Origin: Rallus limicola
Taxonomy: Eukaryota; Chordata; Aves; Gruiformes; Rallidae
Reading direction: 5' to 3'
Length of the DNA stretch: 64,000 nt
NCBI GenBank assembly: GCA_022605955.1
Contig: JAKCOZ010000001.1
Location: forward strand, 16,856,146 to 16,920,145
Shown here: positions 13,656-24,800 of the stretch, piece after piece
Position numbering within the stretch: position 1 is the first letter of the stretch
Layout: every line of letters begins with the position of its first letter
The notes under the pieces: generated by a model
Database searches by the model: none
Told to the model about the DNA's origin: nothing
What the model saw: the letters and a program-made list of their open reading frames with translations, nothing else
Made by a program: the position numbers and the translations under genes

Positions 13656-16600
13656 GTCAACTGGGCAGAACCATTCTGTGTCTTTAGGGGAGGGAAGGGT
13701 GGTATAGATTTGGCTGTCCTGACAATACACCATGTCTTTGGGATGACTTGGTCATTGTATGGAGTAAACTTTGGCTGGAACAGGAGAGCAGGGCATATAT
13801 CAGTACAGGATGGGGGCAGGGAGCAGAGCGAGACCACGGCTTCTCCAGTGTGTGATCTGATCTGTCATATGGGAAATGGTAAGGTATTTGGCTCAGGATG
13901 GAGAAGATGTGGTGCATCTGCACGTGTACGAAGGTGGCTGTATGCCAAAGCTTGATTGCTGGATCGTACCTGTGTGAGAGTGGCCAAGCAGGGTCAGAGA
14001 TTGAGGAGGCAGTGCTGGTGGGAGACATGCGTGGGTCAGGCAGTGGTGGGTCGGGCCATGGGGGGCGTATAAACATGTGCAAAGGCAGATAAGGGGTACA
14101 CCTGTGTGTGTGTATGTGTAAGTAAATGCAGGTGAGGAAGTGTGCTGATGCAGCTGTGGGATGTATAAGTGTAGATACGCTTGTGCAGGCATCCAGGTGT
14201 GCGCATGTGAATGCTTCGAGTGGTGGACGTGTGTTTCCTTCTGTGCATTGGCTGTTGGAGGGAAGGTGTGGGTGGGACTGAGTGTTTGGACTAAAGGAAC
14301 AGCAGTGTACAAGGGTGGGTGGGATGAAGGTTTCTCCCTCCACTTTGGCTTCACTCTACTTTAACAGATGGGAAGGAGGGATGCTCCAGGAGGAGACACG
14401 CCTCCCTGAGGTCAGGAGATTTTGGAGCAAGGCAGTCTGTGGAGGTTCAATGACAAGAGGTGGAGGAAGGGTGTCTCATAGGTGACTTGAGACAAGGCCT
14501 AAGGTGGGAAGGGATGGTATGAGGCCAGGTGTGCTGGGTCAGAAGACAAAAGCCCTGGACTTGGAACCAGAGCAAGCTACAGTGGCTGAGGATGATGGGA
14601 ACAGAATCACTTTGTGAGGAAGCAAGAGACAAGGTCACCCAAAGGCGATGTGAGAGGAAGTGAAGACCCAGTAGGCACCAGGAAAACTGCAGGGTAGAAC
14701 ACCTGAGTTTAGGAAAAGACCAAAGCAGAACCTCAGGTAAGGAGACATGTTCTAGCCAGGCCAGAGGGCAGAGGAAGTGTGGGAAGGAACTGCAAACATG
14801 GCCGAGCAAAAGACGTGTGTCTCAGCCACTGGTACAGCTGTCACCTCCCTAACAGAGGTGACATTTTTGCCTGTGAATCCTCCATCTTCTTGTTTTGCTT
14901 TCAAGTCTGGGATGCTGGTGCCAAGCCATCCATGTTTATAGACTCAACCTCAGGATCTGAGCGACCAGCAACATCACACAGCTATTGCTTTGCTCTTCTT
15001 ACAAAGTGTGCTTGCTCCCCTCCCCACCCTGAGCGTGGGCAGTAAGACACTCAGGAGTGCTGTCTCAACTCACAGGGAAAAGAAAGTGCTTGTTAGCCAG
15101 TTTCTATCCTCTGCTACCTCTTCACATCTCCTCCTCCTTCCATCCATGCACCAGCTGCCCACACCATGGGCTCCAACGAGAAAAGCAGCTAAACTGTTCA
15201 TGGGTGTGGGATACACAGTCTGCTGGACTAAAAAAGCTCTTTTTTTCTTTCCCCCTTGGGGAGCTCCCACAGCATCCACTGGACAGACCACAGTCAAGAA
15301 ATCATAGCAGAATGAAGATCAGCTGCCAAAGCTCCTGCACCTTTATGGGGCAACAAACAGTGGGAAGACTGAGTGGTCAAGTAGATGGACAAAACAGCAC
15401 TTTAAATGGGGGTCTGCACTGCTCCTCTTGTAGTGAGAAGCAGGGTGAGGTGAATGCTGAGCACTGCTGGCATGGCAATCACTGTAAGACAGAGGAGAGA
15501 TTCTATTAGCTGGGGAGCATGTAGCTCTCTTTGTGGCTGATGACCACTCAGATGGGTGGGTGGGAGGGGGGCAGATATATAGGAAGGGTTTCCTTCTCCA
15601 CAGAGTGGCTGCCCAGCTGCTGTGGGGAAATGGGGGAGTTCCCTGGCTGTCACCATGCTTAACAGAGATGCTCTCCACCACAGAATTGAGCTGAGACTTC
15701 ATTTTGCACGCCTTTGCAGCTCCATCTGCTGCAAACCACCACCCAAGAAACTCCACTGACTGGTTGGCTTCTTAAAATACCTACATCCCTGAAGAGCCCA
15801 AGCACTGCAATGCCAGCACTGAGTAATTGCACCAAGGAGACACTGTTTGGATACATGCAGTCAGAGACCACTAGCAAGGCAGCTCTGCAGGGCAGCCTGC
15901 TGGGGAAAACAAAATGTTTTCCAGGGAGACCTGCAGAAAACTGTAGGTCTTTAGCTTAAACAGGAGTTGAAAAGAATCGGGTCTCAAGAATCATATTCTT
16001 TTCTCTTGTGTTTTCTTCTCTACGCCACATCCTATTTTTCAGTGATAAATTAGAGAAAAAATGGAGATGAACTGAAAATACGACTGGGGGGGAGGAAAAG
16101 AAAAGGTTTGGGGTGTTGGTTTTTTGGTTTTGGGTTTTTTTTTGTCTGAAATTCATGAGAAAATAAGTGCTACATAATTCTGCAAGGTGTCACCTTTGAT
16201 TAAAAGATTGTTTTTCATAGGAACAGAGGCGTGGAATGACAGACAATAGCTCACTGCTTCCTGACCTCTGTCGCTGCCCTCAGCTCTGCCTTCCTCCTGG
16301 TGAATCCCTAGCTTTCTCTGTCATAACAGCACTAATCTGACTGCCCTTGTGATCCCCCTCCTAACGACGGCGTGGTTAACTCTGGGCAACCCAGAAGCTA
16401 CCAGGGCTGCTCAGTGTCTCAGTGAAATTCTGTCCATGTTCAGGGGGATATGTTCCAGTCAGATGTGGAAACAGATTTTTCCATTCAGGCTGCAGAGACA
16501 CAGAGATAAGGGCTCCATCAAGCCCTACGCTGCACAAAAGGTTTTATTCTCGTCACGTAGAGATCAGAGCTGCAAGACTAGAAAAGGCTGCAATGATTTC

Positions 16601-16787
16601 AGCAGCGTTGTGCAATGCCTCTTCCCAGCAAACGTTTGATCACAGGCGGGGTGTTGGGAGGCACTGAGAGCCCATCCTGTCAGTTGTTCAGGGAGTTTAA
16701 CACACGTGTCAGTGTGCAAGAGCAGATTACAGAGAGGCACATATATGTGGTGAGGATACTTGCATACAAACGAGGATTTATGTGACT

Positions 16788-16850
16788 GCATGTGTGTATG
16801 TGTGGGTACATGTGACTGTGCAAATGTGTATAAATATATATATATACATC
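16788..16850. repeat. TG-rich / (TA)n simple repeat
   Basis: Imperfect TGTG/TGTA repeats passing into TATATATATATA at 16835-16846. Confidence 0.8.
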
Positions 16851-17795
16851 TCTATGTCTGTGGGTGCTTTGATTCAGGTATATCTACATGTGTCTGAGAC
16901 CATCTGTGGCCACTCACACAGATGCACATGTAACCAGACATGCACGTACCTCCTGGCCTAAGCATGAGCACAAGAACACCACCCATACACCTTCATACAC
17001 ACAGCCCAGGCACAGGCTAAAACTGGGAGGTGACAGCTGGACCTTGCAAATGACCCATCCCACACATGGACACACCACACATGCACACCCAGGCACGTTT
17101 CTGCCCGCCCAATGGTGGCCCTGGCACAGCTTCAGTTTGACCCTTCTGCTCTGTGGTGGATCTTCAGGAGAGAAGCTGGAAGGGCAGGGGGTGGTGATCA
17201 GGGAGGGGTTCCAGCATGGAGGTGCGTTTCCAGGCTGTTACTAACACAACCCACACTTAATGATATTGGAAGCTGTTGTTAGGGAGCCGTTGTGTTTGTC
17301 ATCAGCTGGGAAACACAGCAGCTCAGCCTGAGCAACGGCAAAACTGTCCGGGCCATGTTCTGCTTCAGCTACTGTACAGGTCCATGGACCAGGGGGTGAG
17401 GGGAGGAGGCAGGAGGCAGTTAATCGGTTGTTGAGATAGGGTATCCAGTAGATAAAAGAGACAGGGAGATCCATGAAAGGGAAACATCCTTGAAAAGAAG
17501 ATGTCCCTGGCTTTCCTGAGGATTCAACAAAGAATTCAAATGCTTTATCTGCTCGAATAAGTGGAAAATATGCAAATATTTGCTCATAAAAAAATTGTTG
17601 TTCTTTGCCTTCCCAAGCATAAAATATGCAAACGCCGTGCAGAGCAGAGCCCGCTCGCTCAGAGCTCACACCTCCACGTCATGCACACGCGCACGCACAC
17701 CCCCCACGTCAATGCAGCCAGCTGAAGACATGTGCCTGGGCTGCAGCATGTCCTTCTACACATGACAAACAGCACCGTGTGGGAAGGAAATATTT

Positions 17796-17826
17796 TTATA
17801 TATATATATGTATGTATGTGTGTATG
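17796..17826. repeat. (TA)n-(TATG)n-(TG)n microsatellite
   Basis: Runs of TA followed by TATG/TGTG units over about 30 bp, just left of the second CpG island. Confidence 0.85.
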
Positions 17827-17884
17827 CCTTGGCTCACGGACTGTATCCCCAATACTGTTTCCTTCAGAGGTCTGTACTCGGGGC

Positions 17885-18245
17885 AGCTGTAAAGCTGCGG
17901 GCGGGGGGTTGCAGAGAAGACGAAGGGAGGTGAGCCCACCCCAGTCTCTACCCACCCTTGGCCACAGGTGTCGGCAGGCCGGGGCGCTGCCCGCCGGTTG
18001 CTGGCAGGCCGCGGGCAACCGGGCCGGGGAGGCGGCGGCCCGGGGCGCTGCGCGGCGCGTCCTGCAGGGGGGGGTCGGCAGCCGTCGTGCGGGCTGGGAG
18101 GCGGGCAGGAAGGCAGGGAGGGGGAGCGGGCACTGAGAGGGAGCGGGCAGGCGGAGAGGGCCGGGACGGAAAGCAGGCAGCCCGGCCGCGCCCGCTTGCC
18201 ACACGCCCGCCCTTCTCTCTCCAAGGAACCGTCTCGGGTTTGAAG
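17885..18245. promoter_or_regulatory. Second CpG island, gene not assigned
   Basis: The sequence is strongly CpG-rich, with GCGCTGCGCGGCGCG around 18045-18060 and several GGCGGG/GGGCGG GC boxes. AT-rich DNA flanks it to the left. It lies 5 kb after SSTR3 and 6.3 kb before the C1QTNF6 coding start. It may be the upstream promoter of C1QTNF6, whose first coding exon begins with a splice acceptor, or an independent non-coding transcript start. No coding exon was recognised in it. Confidence 0.5.
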
Positions 18246-18339
18246 CAGGGCTGTGCCCTGCGGCGATGCTGCACGAATGGCTGGTCCCAGCACCCCTGTC
18301 ACACCTCACCCTGTGCTGACCACAGGAAGGAGGGATACT

Positions 18340-18390
18340 GTTGGGGTTTGGACTCTTGAGGTCCCTCCCAACCCCTACGATTCTGTGACT
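18340..18390 (+). mobile_element. Short CR1 LINE 3' tail
   Basis: It matches the conserved CR1 3' end pattern (TTGGACT...GAGGTCCCTCCCAACCCCTACGATTCTGTGA, here read in pieces). Only about 50 bp remain. Confidence 0.65.
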
Positions 18391-19988
18391 TCCACCGGGA
18401 CCTCCCCTCTCACACCACTATTTTCTCTGAAGTCCCATACATTTGCCAGGCTGGGTGTGAGCCTGCAGATGCATGCAGAGCCCTCTGTTAGACCCTCAGA
18501 GGTAGTGTAGCTACTGCAAGGACTTGCACAATTCCAGTAGAGATCTGTTGCTGTGAAAAGCATCAAAATCTACCACAACGGTATCAAACAGCATCTGTGC
18601 CCTATGTCTTAAAGAAAAAGTAGTGAACATGCTCATACTGGATCAAATGGCCAGAGAACAGGGCAGGACTCTTGTGCTGCTGTTGAGTGGCTTTAGGAGC
18701 AGACTCTGGACAGTACTACCAAGCAATGGTTTCTCTCTGTTTCAAACTGCTCTACTGTCAGGGGAGTTCCCTTAGAGGGAAGTACCTGTCACAAATCCAA
18801 AAGTTTCTGTGAGCTCTTAAACATGACCTTCACCCTGCCCATCCTTCCCCCCAACTTTGTTTCACAAAGTGTTTGTTTCTTTGGTGAGAAAGCTCATGGG
18901 TCCTCTGAAGAAAAATTACTGCCCTAACCACTGTCCATCTTTCTCAGCACTACTTGTGAGAGTTGAGATGGCCCCAGTGCTGATACACTGTTCATAACTG
19001 CTCAGGGCAGGGCTAGGAGAGGACAGCACAGGGGTAAAAACTCCTGGGTCCATGTAGGAGTGGATGGGAGGAGGAGGCATTCAAATGCATTCAGATGCAG
19101 AGGAGAAGGCAGCAAGCTTGGCTGAAGGTTATTTTTAAGAACTGGTTCAAACAGGCTACAATGTTGCCCCATATCTCCAATCCAGCCAAGCTGTTGGGCC
19201 TGGATGTTCACAAGGAAGAAAAGACTTGCTGGTTGCAGTAGGATTAGTGTTTGTGGTCACATGCCAGAATTTGGAGTGGATACTGGCACAGTTTCTTGTC
19301 TCAATGGACCCACAGGCAGGGTCAGAAGGTGGGGGTAAGAAATGGGACACTCAAGCTGGAAAAGCTACCTGTGGGGAGAGAGACATCCTGGGCAATGCAT
19401 CCCCAGCTGATGCAACTTGTCAGACGGTCTCTGGTACACCATTCAGCTGCATCTGGCAGACATGTGGTGTCTCGGACTAGCTGTGGGGGCAGTGGGAAGT
19501 GGGAGACAAGCTCACACTTTCATGCTTAGTGCTGGGGACTTGCCAGGTCTAGCAAGAGCTTTGCTCTAGCAACGAGTACAGGTGAACGGCTCTTCCAGCT
19601 GCTCCTCAGCCACGTGGCGTTTCAGCAACACACAGCGAAAAAAAAAAAAAGCAGCAGCTTTTCCAGGCCTTGATCTCTGCGTGAGACAGTCCAGGCTGCC
19701 AAGCAGCAGAATTCCCTGCTGGCAGAAGTGCCCTTAGACTCAACGTCAGCCTGAGTGAAGCCAGGAAACGTGTTGTTCCTCGTTGGTCCAGGCCCCACAT
19801 GGGCAGAAGTTATGAGAGAAATGCAGCCACGCAGCTGACGTCCAACAGGCCTGACCATCCTCAGAGACGTAGAACATACTCTAAGCCAGTAATTTCACGC
19901 CGTGTTGGTGCTCTTGGGTAACAAGGCTGGCTGTTACACAAGCCTCATGCACAGCCGTGGAGTCCACAAGCTGGAAAAGGTTTGTCTT
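18391..19988. other. Intergenic, nothing recognised
   Basis: Unique-looking sequence with a short A run near 19640-19651. No coding or RNA feature seen. Confidence 0.5.
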
Positions 19989-20062
19989 ATCATAGCATCA
20001 TAGAAGAGCTTGGATTGGAAGGGGCCTTTAAAGGTCATCTGGTCTTCCCAACCCCCTCTGCA
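19989..20062 (-). mobile_element. Short CR1 LINE 3' tail, minus strand
   Basis: It opens with TCATAGCATCATAGAA, the reverse complement of the CR1 terminal octamer repeats. GGATTGGAAGGGGCCTTTAAAGG and CCCAACCCCC follow, in the order expected of a minus-strand CR1 end. Confidence 0.8.
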
Positions 20063-20479
20063 GCCTGGCCAGAGATGAGCTGCGATCCTGGTACATCAGA
20101 AGGCCAGCTGCTGCTACAGAGTAACCCGAGTGCACCGGAAAGTAGTGACCCACAGCACCACTTTTCCTTTGTCTCAGGTGTCCCCCTCCTTATTTGCAAG
20201 TACTATGAAAGGGCAAGGCAAAGGTACCCAGCAGTGGTCAGTCAGTGACAGAGAGGAGGTGAGTGCAGAGCAGTGCTGCCCATTACTTCCCAGCTCTTGA
20301 AACACATGAGCTCTCTTTCCAAGGGTAGCAGCGGCAGTAGTGAAAAGCCTGAACTTCGCTTCCAGAGGAATCAGCTGTTGAGCTAAGCAAATCGTGATGC
20401 TGCGTGGGGTGGGCGGAAGGAGGGAGGGAGAGCCAAGCCCTACACGGGCCAGAGTTAAGGGGGGAGGCACTCACAAAAG

Positions 20480-20642
20480 CCTCGGAGGCAGGATGGAAAA
20501 GACAGTAATTACATAAGAGCACTTGGCGAGCATCTGGCTGGAGTCAGCTGGGCCCCGCCAGCTCTCCCTCCCCGTGCTGCTAACCAGGAGCAGCTGAGGA
20601 TACGGATAACTCAGTATGGGACCCCTCCGCAGGGGAGTGGAG
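20480..20642 (+). promoter_or_regulatory. Possible C1QTNF6 upstream non-coding exon (weak)
   Basis: A locally GC-rich segment ends in a good splice donor, GTGGAG|GTAAGA, with intron start at 20643. A GC-box-like GGGTGGGCGG lies upstream near 20406. The C1QTNF6 coding exon needs an upstream partner exon; this is one candidate besides the CpG island at 17885. No transcript evidence is available. Confidence 0.25.
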
Positions 20643-23600
20643 GTAAGAGGTCCTCTGATTCCCCTCTGGGCTTCCGATGCTCTTGGAGAGTGGGGACAGA
20701 GGGGTGGGGAAAGGGAAAGCGATGGCGGTGAAGGAGAAGCAGCCTCCAGGAAGGGGAAGAGAAGGGGTGAAGTGAATGGGCTGTTTCTATGCCTCTGGGT
20801 GCAGAAGATACATTTGCTCTGGAGGTTTTGGTGAGGGAGGAGCCGTGAAGGGTGAGTGTGTGGGTGTTTGTGGGTGGATGCAAGTGTTTCTGTATGTGTA
20901 GCAGGGCAGGGAATCTACATGCTCAGCAGGGGAGCAGACCTGTATGCAGGGGCTGGAAAGGAGGGAAAACATCAAAGTCACCTCCTTCCTTCCCTACCTG
21001 TGCTAGAGAGGGTTACAAGGATGGAGGCAGTCACTGGGGGAGAGCCAGGCTTTATCCCCCTACATCACCTGCGTTGTAGGGGGTTGTAGGAGAAGGGAGG
21101 AAATGTAGAAGGAAGACGAAGCAGCTGCTTTTGAGCAGGGATTGTTGCAGTCCAATCTGGCCAGAGCTTCCCTGGGCTGCCTCCAAAGCAGAGTGCACGA
21201 TGAGGGAGAGGGAAGATTGTTGAGCACACAAGGTGCCTTCAGGCTTGGGTTACACTTAAAAGCGTGGCTGGCACGGGGTTATTGGATAGCATTCTCAAAA
21301 CTCATTTCTTTGAGTGTTCAGCCATACAAAGCCAAAACCTCCAGCAAATGCGGCTGCTCTGGCAAACTGTGGCTGGTACAGCCAGTTCCCTTCAGGGAGC
21401 TGGGCGATAATACCCTGGCAAAAGTGTCTATACTGGCATAGAGCGCTGCCCAGCTGGGCAGCGCCACCAGTGCAGGTCTTTGTCTGCTGGCCCCTGTTCA
21501 GCTCAGATGAGACATTAAATACAAAGTCCTGCTCACTGCCTGCTGCAAGTTGTTCCTGCAGTCAGGTGAGACAAAGGCAAAGGCTGCAGCTGATCAGGTC
21601 CTCCACAGAGAGCTTTTGGTTGATTGGGAACAATGTGAGAGTGCAGATGGAAAGGTGGGATGGAAATGAAGGCAATGGCCTTTTCTGCTGCTTGTTCCCT
21701 TTGGAAAGGTAGAAGAGGCCAGACATAAAGCAAGGAAGCTGCAAAAGGGGGCGATTTGATGCTTGGAAATAAGACAGGCAGCAAAACCTGAGAGAGTGAG
21801 CCAGTGCAATACCTTTGATGGAACAGAGAGGAACTTTGCCTTCAGTGTCAGTCTCATTTTTCTTGTATCCCAGAAAATGTATTTGCTTTCAACAGTAGCA
21901 CTGTCAGCTGCTGAAATCCCCATCAGCAGCAGGCCAGAGCATACACAACTGATCACAAAAGCCCACTTCTGTCAGCTGTCATGGCCCCGCTAGGAAGAAG
22001 TGTGGCCCTAACCTTTCCCTCTCTCATTTTCCAAAAGGGGAAACTGAGGCACAGGCAGATATGGGAGACTTGCAATAGGTCTCATTTCATGTCAGTGCTG
22101 GAGCCCATCTAGGAACTCACGAGCACAATAGCAAATTTACTGGCCCTCTTTCTGCCCTGTCTGGGAGGCATGTTCACTCTGTGTTCATTGAGCTCTGGGC
22201 TGACAGGCAGCCTGAGAATATCTCCAGGCCTTCCAGCCTCCCTTCCCCCCAGCTTGCAGCACATATTTTCCCAGAGTTTTCTGCTTGCTTCTCCAGTGGT
22301 GCTGGGGTCCTGCCAAACGCCAGCCACGCTTTGGGAAGTGGGGCCTCCCATTCCCAAACCAAACAAATGGGAGAAGAAAAACAAAACAAAAAAATAGTCC
22401 AAGCACACATAAACATGCTCAAAACCCTTTCCCCCTCAGAAACCTTAGAGCCTTCTCCAGCTTCTCTCGGAAACTGCGGGAAGCATAGTGCTGACTTGGC
22501 GCTTCTGGCCCCTGCAGAAGAGAGCTGTTGCCCATCTATCTGTGTGCCTCCCAAAGATACATACATGCAGCCTCACCAGAGAGAAGTTCCGAAATCCATT
22601 TTTCCTGCAGGGTAGAAACTCCCAAAATCCTCTTCCTAACCAATTCTACAGTGTAAGAGAAGTCTCCCATCTCCTGTTCTCCCCCCCTCACACTCCACCA
22701 CTACCCTCCCCCCTCCTCCCCCACCCCAAAACCAAAAGCACCCTTCATTCCCAAGTTCTGGTGCAGCCACATAGTGCTCACCCCAACAGCGCAAGCACAT
22801 CAGCTTGGCCCCAGGCTGAGGGTAAAGATCATGGCCAGGGTTTGCTCCAGATCTTCAGCGTTGCTGGCAGGCAGCTCCCTGCAGCAGGGCTGTGCTTCAG
22901 GACAGGCACCCCCCACGTTGGGACTGCTCAGCCCGGGGCCTGACTGGGGGATGACACTGGCCAGAGTGCAAGGTTTGGGGAGCTGCCCAGGGAGAGGGGA
23001 TGACCAGAGGGGGAAAATGGATGCCTCTCCAGCTGGCAGATGAGCCTGCTAGAAATACCATGCCTGGGGAAAGAGTCCGCAGTGATGTGCAGAAGAAAAG
23101 ACCCAGGAGAGAAAGAAAAATAAAGTTTGGGGACTTTGAGTGGGACAGGCACAGCTGGGGGGAGAGCATGGCCAGCCGAGTGAATGGGCTAATGCATGGG
23201 ATGAGGGACCAAGGCAGGGGAGAGAGGGCAGAGTCCTGCACCGCCCCACCTGAAGGCAGGTCTGTCTCTTGCACAGATCTACCATAGCTTGCCCATCCTG
23301 AGATGCTCAGGGTGGGACACTGCCCTGCTGCCTGCCTGCCCCTTGCACAGGGTGCAAGCCGTGGCCCCTGCACTTTGCTGGCCAGAGCTAGGCTGTTTGG
23401 AAGTGAAAAGACAGAGGAAAAAAAGCCACACCAACATGCAGAAAGGCAAAGGAACTACCTAGGAAAGAGTTAAAAGGCACGGATGAAACCCAAGCCGGTT
23501 TGCAATAGAGAGCGCCCAAAGCCAGGGAGGGAGAGGAGAGGGGAGGGGAGGGAGCAGGTCCAAGCCCAGCTTGCACACTCAGCCAGCACTCTGCAGTGTC

Positions 23601-24562
23601 TGTGCCAAGAACCAGCTTCCTTAAAGCCATGGGCTGCGGGGCCGGCTTTGCAGGCGGAGGGGAGCCTTGGAGCAGGGGCTGGGAAGCACAGAGGGGACCC
23701 CTCAGCCTCCGGGGTGAGCTGCCATGCTGCGCTGGGGTGCAGGCAGAAGGACGGGGGGACAGAGGCTGGGAGAGGGGCTTTCTCAGCTTGCTTGCGTGTC
23801 TGTCTTTTGTAAGTGTACTTCTCTGCAGGCTGCCTGCTCCGAGCTTTGCTTCCTTCGCCCTCTGCAGTGGAGCAGCTCCTCTCTAGTCTTCTCAAAAAGG
23901 CCTGGCACTGCCTGCCGCTCTCGGAGAAGCCGTCCATCCCTTTGAGAAGGTGCTGTGCTTTGGCTGAGAAAACAGCTGAGCATTGTTAGGAAGGGGCTGA
24001 GGCACAGAGCTGGATGGGATTTGGTGGAGTGAAGGAGGGGGCTGAGGTTAAGTTCCCAGCCCACAGGCAAAGGGACTTCTCCCAGAGTCCATCAGGGACA
24101 GGGTGGTTGTTGGGTTAGACTTGTGTAATGAGTAGATACCTGGTGACTGGAGGGCTGGAGAAGATTTTTACAGCCCTCCACACAGATTCTGCAGCCTACC
24201 AGAGCATGCTTTTGCTAAAGGGGGTGTGTAGTTTGCCTCAATTCCAGGCTGGGGACTGAATCTAATAGTGGCTCCGGCGGTTTGCCTAGTGAGGGTCAAG
24301 TCTTCTTCCAGGGTTAGCACTTTGTCTTCATTGGTCTGGGCAGAAGGGTGTGTGGCATCCTTTTGGGCCATGTGTCTTCTATTCAGATTGCAGCCTTGAA
24401 CCTCCAGGGACTTCAGGCATGTAAACTCCCTGCACAGGACAATGTCATTTTACTCCACCCCTGGGTCTAGCCACAGAAAGATGTTTTCTGGTGATCGCTG
24501 CTCCAGGTCCCCTGTCCTGCCCTTTTTATACCTCACTCTGGCACCTCCTTGTATCTTCCCAG
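20643..24562. other. Sequence upstream of C1QTNF6, probably 5' intron or intergenic
   Basis: No coding exon recognised. C-rich low-complexity DNA lies at 22680-22730. It ends in CTTCCCAG, the acceptor of the first C1QTNF6 coding exon. Confidence 0.45.
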
Positions 24563-24800
24563 GTCAGCATGGATATAATTCACCTGCACGTACCCCTGGC
24601 CTTCCTTCTTCTCCCTCTTGTTGTGTTTGGAGCACCCAGTGATGAACCCAACCTCACAGAACCACCTCCTGGTGCTTGCAAGCGCTGTTGTGACCCACTG
24701 GATTCTTCCACAGATGTCCCACCACATCCCCCCAGCCACCACCACTTGCCCTACCCAATGCCGGAGGTCCGTCCCTACATCAACATCACCATACTGAAGG
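24563..24800 (+). CDS. C1QTNF6: C1QTNF6 coding exon 1
   Basis: It holds 6 bases of 5'UTR, then codons 1-77 plus one base. It encodes the signal peptide and the Cys/His/Pro-rich N-terminal region. The donor is AAGG|GTAAGT. Confidence 0.95.

Larger units (their letters stand above)
13656..17884. other. SSTR3-C1QTNF6 intergenic sequence, left part
   Basis: No gene recognised. It contains degenerate TG-rich stretches (about 14100-14230 and 16788-16850), AT microsatellites, and a T-rich/G-rich stretch near 16080-16145. Long frames on the minus strand at 13684-14354 come from TG/CA-rich low-complexity DNA and are not supported as genes. Confidence 0.5.

Noticed and set aside
13684..14354. 219- and 153-codon frames on the minus strand
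   Set aside because: They are made of His/Thr/Tyr-rich translation of TG/CA repeats and overlap in different frames.
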